DNA of 64,000 nt from DASSUW01 sp963740605 (GCA_963740605.1 CAVUFC010000010.1:496001-560000), one strand, 5' to 3'. Positions 50,053 through 58,536 are shown, numbered from the stretch's first letter. The notes: generated from the letters alone by a model not told the origin. A program made the numbers and translations.

Positions 50053-50678
50053 ACGACTCGCGCTACCTGGCGTCGCGCCGCAAGCGCGCGCTGGACGTGC
50101 TCGTCGGCGGCGTCGCGCTCGTGCTTGCCGGTCCGCTGCTCGCGTTGGCTGCGGTCGCGATCCGGCTCGAGACCCACGGGCACGCCGTGTACCGGCAGCG
50201 GCGCGTCGGCCGCGGCGGCGTCCCGTTCCGGCTGTACAAGCTGCGCACGATGGTCAGCGGCGCCGAGACGATGGGCAAGGGCCTCGCCGTCGACGAGGGC
50301 GACGAGCGGATCACCAAGCTCGGTCGCTGGCTGCGCCGGACGTCCTTCGACGAGGTGCCGAACCTGATCAACGTGCTGCACGGCGAGATGTCGCTGGTCG
50401 GCCCGCGGCCGACCGTGCAGGTGCAGGTCGACCGCTACAGCGACCGCCAGCGCCACCGGCTGGCCGCGCTTCCGGGCATCACGGGCTGGGCCCAGGTCAA
50501 CGGCCGCGCGTCGCTGCCGTGGCACGAGCGGATCGAGCTCGACCTCTGGTACGTCGAGCACGCGAACCTGCGGCTGGATCTGCGCATCCTCGCCCACACC
50601 GCCCGCATGGCGGTCACGGGATCGGGGCTGTACCGGGGCGAGACTGGTGGCTGGCGGGAGCCGCCCGCGACGTCCTAG
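50049..50678 (+). CDS. PglC-like phosphoglycosyl transferase (bacterial sugar transferase)
   Basis: This enzyme loads the first sugar phosphate onto undecaprenyl phosphate to begin a surface glycan. The 209-residue minimal form has one N-terminal re-entrant helix (KRALDVLVGGVALVLAGPLLALAAVAIRLE), then VYRQRRVGRGGVPFRLYKLRTM, SFDEVPNLINVLHGEMSLVGPRPT (catalytic Asp-Glu region) and LPGITGWAQVNGR. The N-terminal CoA-binding-like domain of WbaP/WcaJ is absent. GTG overlaps the GT2 stop; its tail overlaps the DUF3105 stop by 4 nt. Confidence 0.9.
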   Translation: MNDSRYLASRRKRALDVLVGGVALVLAGPLLALAAVAIRLETHGHAVYRQRRVGRGGVPFRLYKLRTMVSGAETMGKGLAVDEGDERITKLGRWLRRTSFDEVPNLINVLHGEMSLVGPRPTVQVQVDRYSDRQRHRLAALPGITGWAQVNGRASLPWHERIELDLWYVEHANLRLDLRILAHTARMAVTGSGLYRGETGGWREPPATS

Positions 50679-51388
50679 GGAACGTCCTCGGGACCCTTGT
50701 CGATGTACTGCGTCCGGAACGTCCGGAGGGCGTCGAAGACCTGGTTGTTGAACTGCGGGCAGGTCAGCGAGTGGCCCCATGCCGTCACGGCGATCTGCGC
50801 GGGCATGTCGGTCGTGTTCTCGTACAGCAGCATGTGGTAGCCGTCGCTCTGCTCGGCGAGCAGCGCCTCGAGCTGGGCGACCGTGTGCTTGGGGGTGCCC
50901 GGCTTGTACTGCACGTCGATCCGGCCATGCTCGAGCGTGTGGACGAGCATGCCGAGGTTGGGCGTGCCGCCCGGCTGGTAGACGCCGTCCTGGTACCACT
51001 CGGGATAGTGGTTGCCCGAGGTCGGCGGGTTGGTCTTGTAGTCGGCCGCCGTGAACTGCTTCTGCTCGTGGTTGCGGCCCTCGATCGCCGGGTTGGTGAG
51101 CTTGCAGCCGGCCGCCTTGGCGGCGGCGACCAGGTCGCTCGTCTGCTGCTTGGGCAGCGTGATGTCCGACGCCGCGGTCGGATTCGCGCCGCTGTCCGAG
51201 CCGCTGCTGTCGCTCCCGCCGATCGCGCCGCTGATGAGCAGCACGGCGACCGCGATCACAGCCACGCCGGCAAGCACTCCGCCGGCCATCGTGAGCCGCT
51301 GGCGCCGGGCGGCGGCGGCCTTCTCGGCCTGCTCGCGCGCCATCCGCTCCTCGCGGCGCTTCTGCTTTTCCTCCTGCCGGCTTGACAC
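50675..51388 (-). CDS. DUF3105 membrane-anchored protein
   Basis: The 237-residue protein has a Lys/Arg/Glu helical N-terminus (SSRQEEKQKRREERMAREQ), one membrane helix at about 33-53 (LTMAGGVLAGVAVIAVAVLLISG), a Ser/Gly linker, and a C-terminal DUF3105 domain. The domain has NPPTSGNHYPEWYQDGVY, LGMLVHTLEHGRIDVQYKPG and AWGHSLTCPQFNNQVFDALRTF, whose His residues suggest a metal site. GTG at 51388 is preferred; the upstream frame runs into the operator. It diverges from csoR across the operator. Confidence 0.8.
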   Translation of the reverse strand: MSSRQEEKQKRREERMAREQAEKAAAARRQRLTMAGGVLAGVAVIAVAVLLISGAIGGSDSSGSDSGANPTAASDITLPKQQTSDLVAAAKAAGCKLTNPAIEGRNHEQKQFTAADYKTNPPTSGNHYPEWYQDGVYQPGGTPNLGMLVHTLEHGRIDVQYKPGTPKHTVAQLEALLAEQSDGYHMLLYENTTDMPAQIAVTAWGHSLTCPQFNNQVFDALRTFRTQYIDKGPEDVP

Positions 51389-51414
51389 GGCGGCGAAATG
51401 TAGCAGCAAACCGG

Positions 51415-51429
51415 TACCCCAGTGGGGTA
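51415..51429. promoter_or_regulatory. CsoR-type operator
   Basis: TACCCC (51415-51420) and GGGGTA (51424-51429) flank AGT, a perfect inverted repeat resembling copper-responsive CsoR boxes. It lies 12 nt before the csoR ATG and 27 nt before the DUF3105 start, so one repressor site may serve both. Confidence 0.7.
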
Positions 51430-51440
51430 TTATCAGACCT

Positions 51441-51716
51441 ATGCACGCCGATTCTCGCGCCATCCATAACCGCCTCCGCCGGATCGAGGGCCAGGTGCGC
51501 GGGCTGCAGCGGATGGTCGACGAGGACGCTTACTGCATCGACATCCTCACGCAGGTCGCCGCCGTTCAGACCGCGCTCGAGCAGGTCGCCGTCAACGTGC
51601 TCGACGGGCACGTACGGCACTGTGTGGCCGATGCGGTCGCGACCAACGGCTCCGACGCCGACGAGAAGCTCGACGAGCTGATGGCCGCCGTGCGGCGCTT
51701 TGCCAAAGTCCGTTAG
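51441..51716 (+). CDS. csoR: CsoR-family metal-sensing repressor
   Basis: CsoR is a Cu(I)-sensing tetrameric repressor. The 91-residue all-helical protein has the ligands Cys32, His57 and Cys61 with the same 25- and 4-residue spacing as C36-H61-C65 of M. tuberculosis CsoR. Other marks are IHNRLRRIEGQVRGLQRMVDE and YCIDILTQVAAVQTALEQVA. ATG at 51441 fits; the longer open frame is a shadow. It probably represses itself and DUF3105 from the palindrome just upstream. No copper ATPase gene is adjacent. Confidence 0.92.
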   Translation: MHADSRAIHNRLRRIEGQVRGLQRMVDEDAYCIDILTQVAAVQTALEQVAVNVLDGHVRHCVADAVATNGSDADEKLDELMAAVRRFAKVR

Positions 51717-51734
51717 GACGAGGGCATCGGTTCG

Positions 51735-52571
51735 CTACGCGCTCGCGCGTTTGCGCCGCGGGGCGGCGGCGGGCTTCCAGCAATCGTCGAGGAACGCGGC
51801 GATCTCGTTGGTGAGCCGGTCGGGCGCCAAGCGCAGCTCGAGGATCGAGCTCGCCTGCAGCAGTCGCCCGTTCGGCAGCTCGTCGGCGAGCATGCCCGCG
51901 TCGCTGAACGGGTGGATCGCGTCATAGCGGTGGCCGATCACCAGCGTCGGGGACTCGAACGTGCGGCGCTCCTCGCGGGGCGGCGCGGTGCGGCCGAAGA
52001 ACAGGCCCTGGATCACGGCGGCGCTCGGCTCCGGGTCCTGCGCCACCCAATCTACCATGATGCCCGCCTGCCACGGCAGGTGCCGGCTCGGCACCAGGCG
52101 CGCGGCGCGCGCCAGCGCTCTCGCGGCGGGCGCGCCGAACGTCAGCCCGAGCATCAGCGGCGTGAAGGCCACGGCGCAGCCGAGCAGCGCGTGGTCGAGC
52201 ACCGGCATCTCGACCACCATCCCGCGCAGCCGCTCCGGCGCCAGCGACGCGACCTCGAGCGTCGCGTTCGCACCCAGCGACGTGCCCATCACGACCGCCT
52301 GAGGGATCTCGAGGTGGTCGAGCAGCGCCACGACCTCGCGGCCGAACCCGCTCATCGAGTAGTGCCACATGTCGTGCGGGCGGTCCGACGCGCCGTGGCC
52401 GAGCAGGTCGAGCGTGATCACGCGGTGCCCGCGGTCGGCGAGCGCGCGCGCGAGCTCGTCGTGCATGCGCTTGCTGAACAGCAGGCCGTGCAGCAGCACC
52501 GTCACCCGCGGCCCTTCGCCGTAGCCCTCGTACGCCAGCGCGAACCCGTCGTATTCGAACCGCTCCGCCAT
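51735..52571 (-). CDS. Alpha/beta hydrolase, catalytic His not seen
   Basis: The 278-residue protein has the hydrolase core with VTVLLHGLLFSKRMHDELARAL, LDLLGHGASDRPHD, the nucleophile elbow VMGTSLGANATLE and the acid region LVIGHRYDAIHPFSD. The expected catalytic His about 25 residues after this Asp is absent: the segment reads LLQASSILELRLAPDRLTNEIAAFL. It may be non-catalytic or use another His. It converges on csoR (18 nt between stops) and diverges from the GNAT remnant. Confidence 0.8.
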   Translation of the reverse strand: MAERFEYDGFALAYEGYGEGPRVTVLLHGLLFSKRMHDELARALADRGHRVITLDLLGHGASDRPHDMWHYSMSGFGREVVALLDHLEIPQAVVMGTSLGANATLEVASLAPERLRGMVVEMPVLDHALLGCAVAFTPLMLGLTFGAPAARALARAARLVPSRHLPWQAGIMVDWVAQDPEPSAAVIQGLFFGRTAPPREERRTFESPTLVIGHRYDAIHPFSDAGMLADELPNGRLLQASSILELRLAPDRLTNEIAAFLDDCWKPAAAPRRKRASA

Positions 52572-52597
52572 CGGCGCGCCATTCTAGGGTTCCGCGG

Positions 52598-53166
52598 GTG
52601 CGCGTACGCCGTATGGAGCCCGCCGACGCCGACGCTGTGTACGCGGCGTCGACCGCCGCGTTCGAAGACCTCGAGCGGCGTCTCGGTGGGAGTCCCGATC
52701 CTGCGGCTCCCGGCTCCGGCGCCACCCACCGCGTGGGCCGGTTCGTGCGCACCGACCCCGGCGGCGCGTGGGTGGCCGAGCGCGACGGCGGGGTCGTCGG
52801 CGGCGCCCTGGCGATCGTGCGCGAAGGCGTCTGGGGCCTGTCCCTGCTGGTGGTGCGCCCGGATGCGCAGTCGAGCGGCGCGGGGCGCGAGCTCCTTGCC
52901 CGCGCGTTCGCGTACGGCGAGGGCGCCCGCGGCCACATCGTGCTCGCGTCGCGCGACCCGCGGGCGTTGCGGGCCTACGCCCGGCTCGGTCTCGCGCTGC
53001 ACCCGGCGCTGGCGGCAGTCGGCCGCGCTCAGGTCGCCGCGGTACCGGAGCTGCGGCCCGGGCCGTGGGGCCGTGTCTCGAGGCCGGGTTGGAGCTGCGG
53101 TCCGAGGGCGGGGCGGTGGTCGTGGGCCCGTTCACGCCCTATCTCCCCAGCGGCGCCTACCTCTGA
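52598..53166 (+). pseudogene. Decayed GNAT acetyltransferase with internal deletion
   Basis: The N-terminal part reads as a GNAT domain (RVRRMEPADADAVYAAST, WGLSLLVVRPDAQSSGAGRELLARAFAYG, ASRDPRALRAYARLGLALHPAL). After about residue 155 the frame becomes Arg/Trp/Pro-rich and runs on to 53281. A different frame carries a credible GNAT tail, LEAGLELRSEGGAVVVGPF then PYLPSGAYL, stopping at 53166. Both ends are family-like but the middle is missing and the frames do not match, so the gene has probably lost its centre and shifted. A sequencing error could explain the shift but not the short length. Confidence 0.65.
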
Positions 53167-53206
53167 CGGACGGTCTCCGCCGCCGCTTCTCGGCGCCGGC
53201 CAACTG

Positions 53207-53322
53207 CGGCTGGGTAGGGCGGCCGAGGGGGCCGACCGTTTCGGCGGTCCCTGGCGCTTTAAGCACCGTATGGGTGGTTAAAGCGCCAGCGACCTCGCGC
53301 GGCGGCCGATCCCGCCTTTCTC
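53207..53322 (+). ncRNA. Candidate structured RNA, copy 2 (paired with 18398-18511)
   Basis: The 116-nt copy keeps every helix of copy 1: P1 CGAGG (53224-53228) with CCTCG (53293-53297), P2 GACCG/CGGTC (53234-53249), P3 TGGCGCTTT (53252-53260) with AAAGCGCCA (53280-53288), and P4 GGCGG/CCGCC (53301-53316). In the P3 cap, copy 1 pairs a G-C where copy 2 instead pairs AA with TT, keeping the stem by other bases. It ends 57 nt before the SDR ATG. Its far sequence neighbours differ from those of copy 1. Confidence 0.55.
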
Positions 53323-53378
53323 GAGGCCAGAGGTTCCAGACTGCGCAGTCGGTCAGTCGCGTCAGCTAGGTTGTCTAG

Positions 53379-54242
53379 ATGGCTAAGGAACCGCGCTCTC
53401 TCTCCGGAAAAGTTGTCGCCATCACCGGTGGCGGCCGCGGCATCGGTCGCGCCACCGCGCTTGCATTGGCGGGTGAGGGAGCCCGGGTGGCCGTCGGGGA
53501 CCTCGACCGTGAGGCGGCGGAATCGGTGGCCGCCGAGCTCGGCGGAACCGCGCTCGGGCTCTCGCTCGACGTGACCGACCACGCCGGGTTCACCGCCTTC
53601 CTGGACGACGTGGAGCAGCAGCTCGGGCCGCTCGACGTGCTCGTCAACAACGCCGGGATCATGCCGGTGACGCCGCTGCTGGAGGAGAGCCCGGAGAGCA
53701 TCTCGCGACAGCTCGAGATCAACCTGCACGCGGTGATCCACGGCACGCAGGAGGCGATGCGGCGGATGGTCCCGCGCCGCTCCGGCCACATCGTCCAGCT
53801 CTCGTCAATCGCCGGCCGCACCGGCTTGCCGCACCTCGCCACTTACTGTGCGACGAAGCACGGCGTGATCGGGCTGTCGGAGGCCGTGCGGGCGGAGCTC
53901 CGCGGCTCGGGCGTCGAGGTCTCGGTCGTCATGCCGTCGATCGTGCGCACCGAGCTGACGACCGGCCTCGTCGAGGCCCGCGGGGTCAAGTCGGTAGCGC
54001 CGGAGGATGTCGCGATGGAGATCGTCTCCGCGCTCAAGAAGCCGCGCTTCGACGTCTTCATCCCGCGTTCGACCGGCACGCTGGTGGCCGTCGGCGCTGC
54101 CCTGCCGCGGCGCGCCCGCGAAGCCATCGCCCGGGCGCTGAAGGCCGATCAGGCGCTGCTGAAGACCGACCGCTCGGCGCGCGCCGCGTACGAGGCGCGC
54201 GCGGCCGCCAGCGCCCCCGCCGCCGAGCACGAGACCGTCTGA
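53379..54242 (+). CDS. Short-chain dehydrogenase/reductase
   Basis: The 287-residue SDR has VVAITGGGRGIGRATALALAGEG, GDLDREAAESVAAELG, VNNAGIMPVTPLLEE and the catalytic Ser and Tyr-x3-Lys in VQLSSIAGRTG and YCATKHGVIGLSE. A C-terminal extension of about 40 Ala/Arg-rich residues follows, as in SDRs acting on lipid or hydrophobic substrates. Its leader contains structured-element copy 2. The substrate is unknown; it stops 14 nt before a convergent haloalkane dehalogenase. Confidence 0.85.
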   Translation: MAKEPRSLSGKVVAITGGGRGIGRATALALAGEGARVAVGDLDREAAESVAAELGGTALGLSLDVTDHAGFTAFLDDVEQQLGPLDVLVNNAGIMPVTPLLEESPESISRQLEINLHAVIHGTQEAMRRMVPRRSGHIVQLSSIAGRTGLPHLATYCATKHGVIGLSEAVRAELRGSGVEVSVVMPSIVRTELTTGLVEARGVKSVAPEDVAMEIVSALKKPRFDVFIPRSTGTLVAVGAALPRRAREAIARALKADQALLKTDRSARAAYEARAAASAPAAEHETV

Positions 54243-54255
54243 GCCTGAATCCCGG

Positions 54256-55137
54256 CTAGGCCGACTGCAGCCAGTCGGCGATCAACCCGCCGATGTCTTC
54301 GCCGCGATCCTCCTGCAGGAAGTGCCCGGCGCGCTCGATCACGTGTGGCGCCGGGCGCCCGAGCGCGTTCGCGAACCGTTCGCCCACCGTCGGCGGCAGG
54401 ACCGGGTCGTCGGCGCCCCACAGCATCAGCAACGGCCGGCGATCCTCCTTCAGCGCCGCGAGGGTGCGCCGCCCCGCCTCGGCGCCCGGCGCGTCCGGGC
54501 CGGCCAGCAGCAGCTCCGGGAACGCCCGCGCCCCCGCCTTCGAGGCCGCGTTGGGGAACGGCGCGTCGTACGCGTCGGCGACCGCATCGCCCGGGTCGGT
54601 GTGGCACCCGCGCCGCACGAGCATCCCGATCGGGAGGTCCTCCGTGCGGCGCACGAAGTCGGCGAACGCGTGCCAGTTGTCGCTCATCTTCTGATGGCCG
54701 GTGATCAGCCCGGTGTCCATGACGACGAGCCGGTCGACCCGCTCGGGGTACTCGACGGCGAGCCGCAGCCCGATCGGACCGCCCCAGTCGTGGACCACGA
54801 ACGTCGCGCCGCGGATGTCGAGGTCCTCGAGCAAGGACGCGCCGACCGCGACGTGCTGGTCGTACGAGTACCAATCGACGTCCATCGGCTTGTCGGAACG
54901 GCCGAAGCCCGCGAGGTCGGGCAGGACGATGCGGTTCCCCGCGTCGAGCACCTCGCGCGCGACCTTCCGCCACAGGAAGCTCCAGGTCGGCTCGCCGTGC
55001 CACATGACGACCGGCGGGCCGTCACCTTCGTCGATGTGCGCCAGCCGCAGGCCCTCGACCTGCCGGTAGCGCGACGTCCACGGGAAGTCCGGCAGGTCCT
55101 CGAGCAGCACGTCAGGCGTGCGGATGGCGTCGGTCAT
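54256..55137 (-). CDS. Haloalkane dehalogenase (HLD-I type)
   Basis: This alpha/beta hydrolase would cleave carbon-halogen bonds with water. The 293-residue protein has the oxyanion/halide region MWHGEPTWSFLWRKV, nucleophile Asp117 with halide-binding Trp118 in VVHDWGGPIG, an acid at Asp243/244 (LLMLWGADDPVLPP) and base His272 (AGHFLQED). The acid position after strand 7 suits subfamily I. ATG at 55137 fits the family; the longer frame is a shadow. It overlaps the transglycosylase stop by 4 nt. Confidence 0.88.
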   Translation of the reverse strand: MTDAIRTPDVLLEDLPDFPWTSRYRQVEGLRLAHIDEGDGPPVVMWHGEPTWSFLWRKVAREVLDAGNRIVLPDLAGFGRSDKPMDVDWYSYDQHVAVGASLLEDLDIRGATFVVHDWGGPIGLRLAVEYPERVDRLVVMDTGLITGHQKMSDNWHAFADFVRRTEDLPIGMLVRRGCHTDPGDAVADAYDAPFPNAASKAGARAFPELLLAGPDAPGAEAGRRTLAALKEDRRPLLMLWGADDPVLPPTVGERFANALGRPAPHVIERAGHFLQEDRGEDIGGLIADWLQSA

Positions 55138-56591
55138 GGGGTGTCGATACTCACACGATCGAGCAGCGGGAGTAGCACTTCGGCGTCGCTCGACACGGTG
55201 ATGTGGATCGCGTTGGGCTCCCGCACCCAGGCGATCGCGTTCAGTGAGCGCAGCCGGTCGAGCAGGAACTGGAACGCCAGCGCCTGCCGTTTCGACTGGT
55301 ACATGCGAGCGACGTCGAAGGTCCAGCCGGTCGTGTGCAGCGAGAAGCCGCGCGTCGCCTCGCCGTTCGTGCGGATCAGCAGCGACTGATAGGCGCCGTC
55401 GCGCACGGTCGACGTCACGATCAGCGGGCTCGTGTGGCTGATCTCCCGCACCTGGGCGCCGATGTACAGCGCCATCGCGAGCGCCTCGGGTCGCAGACCG
55501 CGGTACATCCCCGTCGGGACGTGCAGGCGCCGGGCGAGCACGCCCATGCTCGGGTCGCGCTGGAGGCCGGTGACCGGCTCGTCCGCGGGGAACGGCACGA
55601 GCGCGTGGACGTCCCACGCGTGCTTGAGATCGGCGGGCGTGAGGAAGCCGGGCGTGCGGTCGGCCGGGTGCAGCACCTCCTCGGCAGACGCCTTCCTGAG
55701 CTGCAACGCCGAGAGCCGGTCGAGCTGCGGCCGGTCGTCGCGCCATAGCCGCATGATCTCCTTCGCCGCGTCGAGCTTCCACAGGTAGTTGGAGGAGTCG
55801 TCGCCGAAGCCGGCGAGCCGCCAATACGCGGCGGCGTGCTGGGTCGGGGTCGAGCCGAAGTACAGCTCGGCGTAGCTCGGTGTGCCGCCGCCGAAGTCGC
55901 GGATGACGTTCTGGAGGTTGCCGATGCCCATGTGGTACGAGACGAACGCGAGGTCTTCACGGCCGAGCCGCTCGCGCGCGATCTGCAGGTAGCGGGCCGT
56001 ACCGGCGAGCGCCTTCTCGGGATCGAAGCGGTCGTCGACGCGCTTGCGGTTCGCCCGCAGCGCCGCCACCGCGTTGCCGCGACCGCGCCGCTGTGCGCGC
56101 TCCAGCCGCCGCGTGATCCGGGAGCTCGAGGCGACGTCGACATGCATCCCGAGCAGGTTGTTGGCCGTCTCGGCGAGGATCTGCGTCAGTCCCGCGGCGG
56201 CGTCCAGGCCGCCGGGCGCGCGGGCGTCTTGTCGGCCCGCGCTCTCCAGGAACACGAGCGCTTCCAGCTCGTCGGCGTCGACGTGCGCGGTGGCCGCGGC
56301 ACGATCCACCAGCGGCCGCCACTGTGCCGTACGCGCGGCACTCGCCACCACGCCGCCCGGCGACAGCGCGTAGAGCGCGTGCGCGTTGCCGTCCGCGGCG
56401 CGCTTCTCGAACTCGTCGGCGCGTTTCGGATCCCACGCGTACGGGTCGGCGAACGCCTTGACGTCCTTCGCGCCGGGAGGCGTCGGGACGACCGCGACGC
56501 CGGCCGGCGGCGTGTCATCTCGGGCCCATATACCGACCGCCGCCGCGACCAGCAGAACAAGGCCCGCCGCGAGCAACACGAGGCGGGGCAC
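55134..56591 (-). CDS. Lytic transglycosylase-like protein
   Basis: The 485-residue protein has an N-terminal membrane anchor (RLVLLAAGLVLLVAAAVGIW) and an SLT-type domain at about 120-250. Key residues are the catalytic-type Glu in LEALVFLESAGR, AAAGLTQILAETANNLLGM and FVSYHMGIGNLQNVI. A further C-terminal half of about 200 residues is unassigned. It likely cuts peptidoglycan outside the membrane. GTG at 56591 (AGGC upstream) is chosen; the longer frame runs antisense into the preceding gene's end. Confidence 0.78.
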   Translation of the reverse strand: MPRLVLLAAGLVLLVAAAVGIWARDDTPPAGVAVVPTPPGAKDVKAFADPYAWDPKRADEFEKRAADGNAHALYALSPGGVVASAARTAQWRPLVDRAAATAHVDADELEALVFLESAGRQDARAPGGLDAAAGLTQILAETANNLLGMHVDVASSSRITRRLERAQRRGRGNAVAALRANRKRVDDRFDPEKALAGTARYLQIARERLGREDLAFVSYHMGIGNLQNVIRDFGGGTPSYAELYFGSTPTQHAAAYWRLAGFGDDSSNYLWKLDAAKEIMRLWRDDRPQLDRLSALQLRKASAEEVLHPADRTPGFLTPADLKHAWDVHALVPFPADEPVTGLQRDPSMGVLARRLHVPTGMYRGLRPEALAMALYIGAQVREISHTSPLIVTSTVRDGAYQSLLIRTNGEATRGFSLHTTGWTFDVARMYQSKRQALAFQFLLDRLRSLNAIAWVREPNAIHITVSSDAEVLLPLLDRVSIDTP

Positions 56592-56617
56592 CCGCCTCAG
56601 CCTGGCAGATCGTCGTT

Positions 56618-58102
56618 TCAGACCGCGCGCGCGAGCTGCTCCATGACGCGCTCGCGGACCTCGTCCAACGGCTCCTCCTGCGCGAGCCGCCGCAGCGCCT
56701 GGCGCACCGTCTCGCCCCATTGCGGAGGCGGCATCCGCGCGAGTGCGTGGAGCGCCGCGTTGCGGGTCGGGATCACGGGATTCAGCAGTCCGGTCGAAAC
56801 GAGCAGGGCGGACCAGCGGCCCGGGCGCATGTTCTGCAGCAGGAACAGCAGCGCGTGTGCCGGCTCGCGGTGCTGAGGGGCGGGAAACAGCTGGTCGCGT
56901 GGCCCTGAGCTAAGCATGTCGAGCGGCAGTTCCTGCTCGGCGAACCTCGCAATACGCGCCCAACGACGCTCGTCCGATGTCCGCGAAAGCACGTGGTAGA
57001 GCGCGGCGTCCGTCGGGGCCTGGAGCAGGTGCCGCCAGCCCGCCTCCCACGGGTCCACGCCGACGTCCTCGGCGATCTCCCACACCTCGAGCGCCTCGTC
57101 GGCATGCTCGAGCCGGGACGTCACGAAGCCGCGCACGTCGGCGCGCATGAGGACCCGGCCGCAGCGCTCGGCGATCGCCACGTGCTCCTCGAAGTCCTCC
57201 GCCCAGCGGCGGATCTCGACGACCGCGCTCAACCGCACGAGGTTCGAAGGCCGCTCGGCCACGAGCTCGACGACGGCGGCCGCGATCCGCGGGCCGGGCT
57301 CGTAGTCGGAGATGTCCTCGGCCGGGCCGCCCCGCACGAGCGCGCGCATGATCGTGCAGGCGCCGTCGAGCAGCTCGTCGTCGACGAGGCCGTGCAGCGC
57401 CGTCTCGAGCCCGCCGGCGGTGGCGCACCCGTAGGCCAGGTACTCGGGGGTGACAGCGTTGTCACAGCCGTGCCGGAGCAGCCACGCGCGGACATCGGCG
57501 GGCAGCGACGGCAGCTCGGCGAGCCGCCCCACCGCCTCGACCTTGCCCCAACCGGTGGCCAGGCAGCCCACGCGCCACCACGCCGTCACCGGATCCTCGA
57601 GCAGATTCGCGAGCGCGACCCCGGCGACGCGGCTGAACTCGTCGTGCCGGGCGAGCGTCTCCAGCAGCGGGACGTCGTCGCGATCCCCCGCGCGGCCGAC
57701 GAGCGCGACGGCGAGCTTGAGCGGCTCGCGGTGCTGGGATTGGCGCAGCAGCGAGCGGCCGAGTTCGGCGACCGACTCGCGCGGCACGCCGTCGAGCGCG
57801 TCGAGCGCCTCGTCGAGCGCGAACACGATCCCGTCGGCGCGCGCGGCCTCGTACAGCGCGATCCGCGCCTTCTCGTCGCCGGTCGCGGCGTGCTCGATCA
57901 GCATCGCCAACTCCGCGCCGCGCGCGGGCTCGGGCGCGGAGTCCACGTGCCGCGCCAGCACGCCGTCGAGCGCGCCAGCGCCCCAGCGAATCGTTCGGCC
58001 GTCTTGCGGTCCCTCGTCAGGCAGAGCCGGTGGCGGTCCCTCCGTCCACCCGGCGATCACCTCGAGGATCGGCGGCCGGCTTCTCTCGAACCGTCGTCTC
58101 AC
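56618..58102 (-). CDS. Helical-repeat (HEAT-like) protein of unknown function
   Basis: The 494-residue soluble protein consists of many short amphipathic helices with Leu/Ala patterns (DALDGVPRESVAELGRSLLRQ, LLETLARHDEFSRVAGVALANLL, NAALHALARMPPPQWGETVRQALRRL), which suggests HEAT-like armadillo repeats. I find no catalytic motif. It lies 27 nt upstream of the transglycosylase start on the same strand. A scaffold role is possible, but nothing in the window names a partner. Confidence 0.65.
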   Translation of the reverse strand: MRRRFERSRPPILEVIAGWTEGPPPALPDEGPQDGRTIRWGAGALDGVLARHVDSAPEPARGAELAMLIEHAATGDEKARIALYEAARADGIVFALDEALDALDGVPRESVAELGRSLLRQSQHREPLKLAVALVGRAGDRDDVPLLETLARHDEFSRVAGVALANLLEDPVTAWWRVGCLATGWGKVEAVGRLAELPSLPADVRAWLLRHGCDNAVTPEYLAYGCATAGGLETALHGLVDDELLDGACTIMRALVRGGPAEDISDYEPGPRIAAAVVELVAERPSNLVRLSAVVEIRRWAEDFEEHVAIAERCGRVLMRADVRGFVTSRLEHADEALEVWEIAEDVGVDPWEAGWRHLLQAPTDAALYHVLSRTSDERRWARIARFAEQELPLDMLSSGPRDQLFPAPQHREPAHALLFLLQNMRPGRWSALLVSTGLLNPVIPTRNAALHALARMPPPQWGETVRQALRRLAQEEPLDEVRERVMEQLARAV

Positions 58103-58197
58103 CCGTCCCCTCTCTTGCGGCCCGATAGTAGGAGGGAACGCTGTTGCGCTGCGCCGCTTCCTGGCTATAGGGCGCCCGGGTTGGGTACGGTCAACAT

Positions 58198-58461
58198 ATG
58201 ACGCTACGTCGACGCAAGAGCAAGAAGGCCCGGGCGGCAGACGTCCTGGGCGACTACATCAAGCTCAAGGCTGCCGGCAAGGCGGCCAAGGGCGCGAAGA
58301 AGGCGGCAGAGGGCACGGCGGTCGTGAAGGTCGCCAAGCGCACGCCGCTCAAGAAGGCCTCGCTGTTCGCCGGCGTGACCGCGGCCGCCACCGCGGCGGC
58401 CATCGTCACCATCAAGGTGTTGCGCGGCGGCGGCGATAAATCGGAACCTGCCGCAGCCTGA
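58198..58461 (+). CDS. Small Lys/Ala-rich membrane protein
   Basis: The 87-residue product has a basic N-terminus (RRRKSKKARAAD), Lys/Ala repeats (KLKAAGKAAKGAKKAAEG) that recall histone-like tails, and one hydrophobic helix near the C-terminus (SLFAGVTAAATAAAIVTIKVL). I recognise no family. The gene stands alone between the divergent helical-repeat gene and a strong bidirectional terminator. Function unknown; DNA or wall-polymer binding would fit the charge but is speculation. Confidence 0.65.
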   Translation: MTLRRRKSKKARAADVLGDYIKLKAAGKAAKGAKKAAEGTAVVKVAKRTPLKKASLFAGVTAAATAAAIVTIKVLRGGGDKSEPAAA

Positions 58462-58471
58462 CGCGCGCTTC

Positions 58472-58501
58472 ACGGAGGCCCCGCCCAGGCGGGGCCTCCG
58501 T
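58472..58501 (+). terminator. Strong terminator after small membrane protein
   Basis: ACGGAGGCCCCGCC pairs perfectly with GGCGGGGCCTCCGT (14 bp, 2-nt loop) and is followed by CGTT. It begins 10 nt past the stop. Confidence 0.85.
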
Positions 58502-58506
58502 CGTTA

Positions 58507-58536
58507 AGCGTCGTGGTTCTCCCGAACCACGACGCT
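58507..58536. terminator. Second hairpin, overlaps VOC gene stop
   Basis: AGCGTCGTGGTTC pairs with GAACCACGACGCT (13 bp, TCCC loop). It overlaps the stop codon of the minus-strand VOC gene (58535-58537), so it can end transcripts from both sides. Confidence 0.8.
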
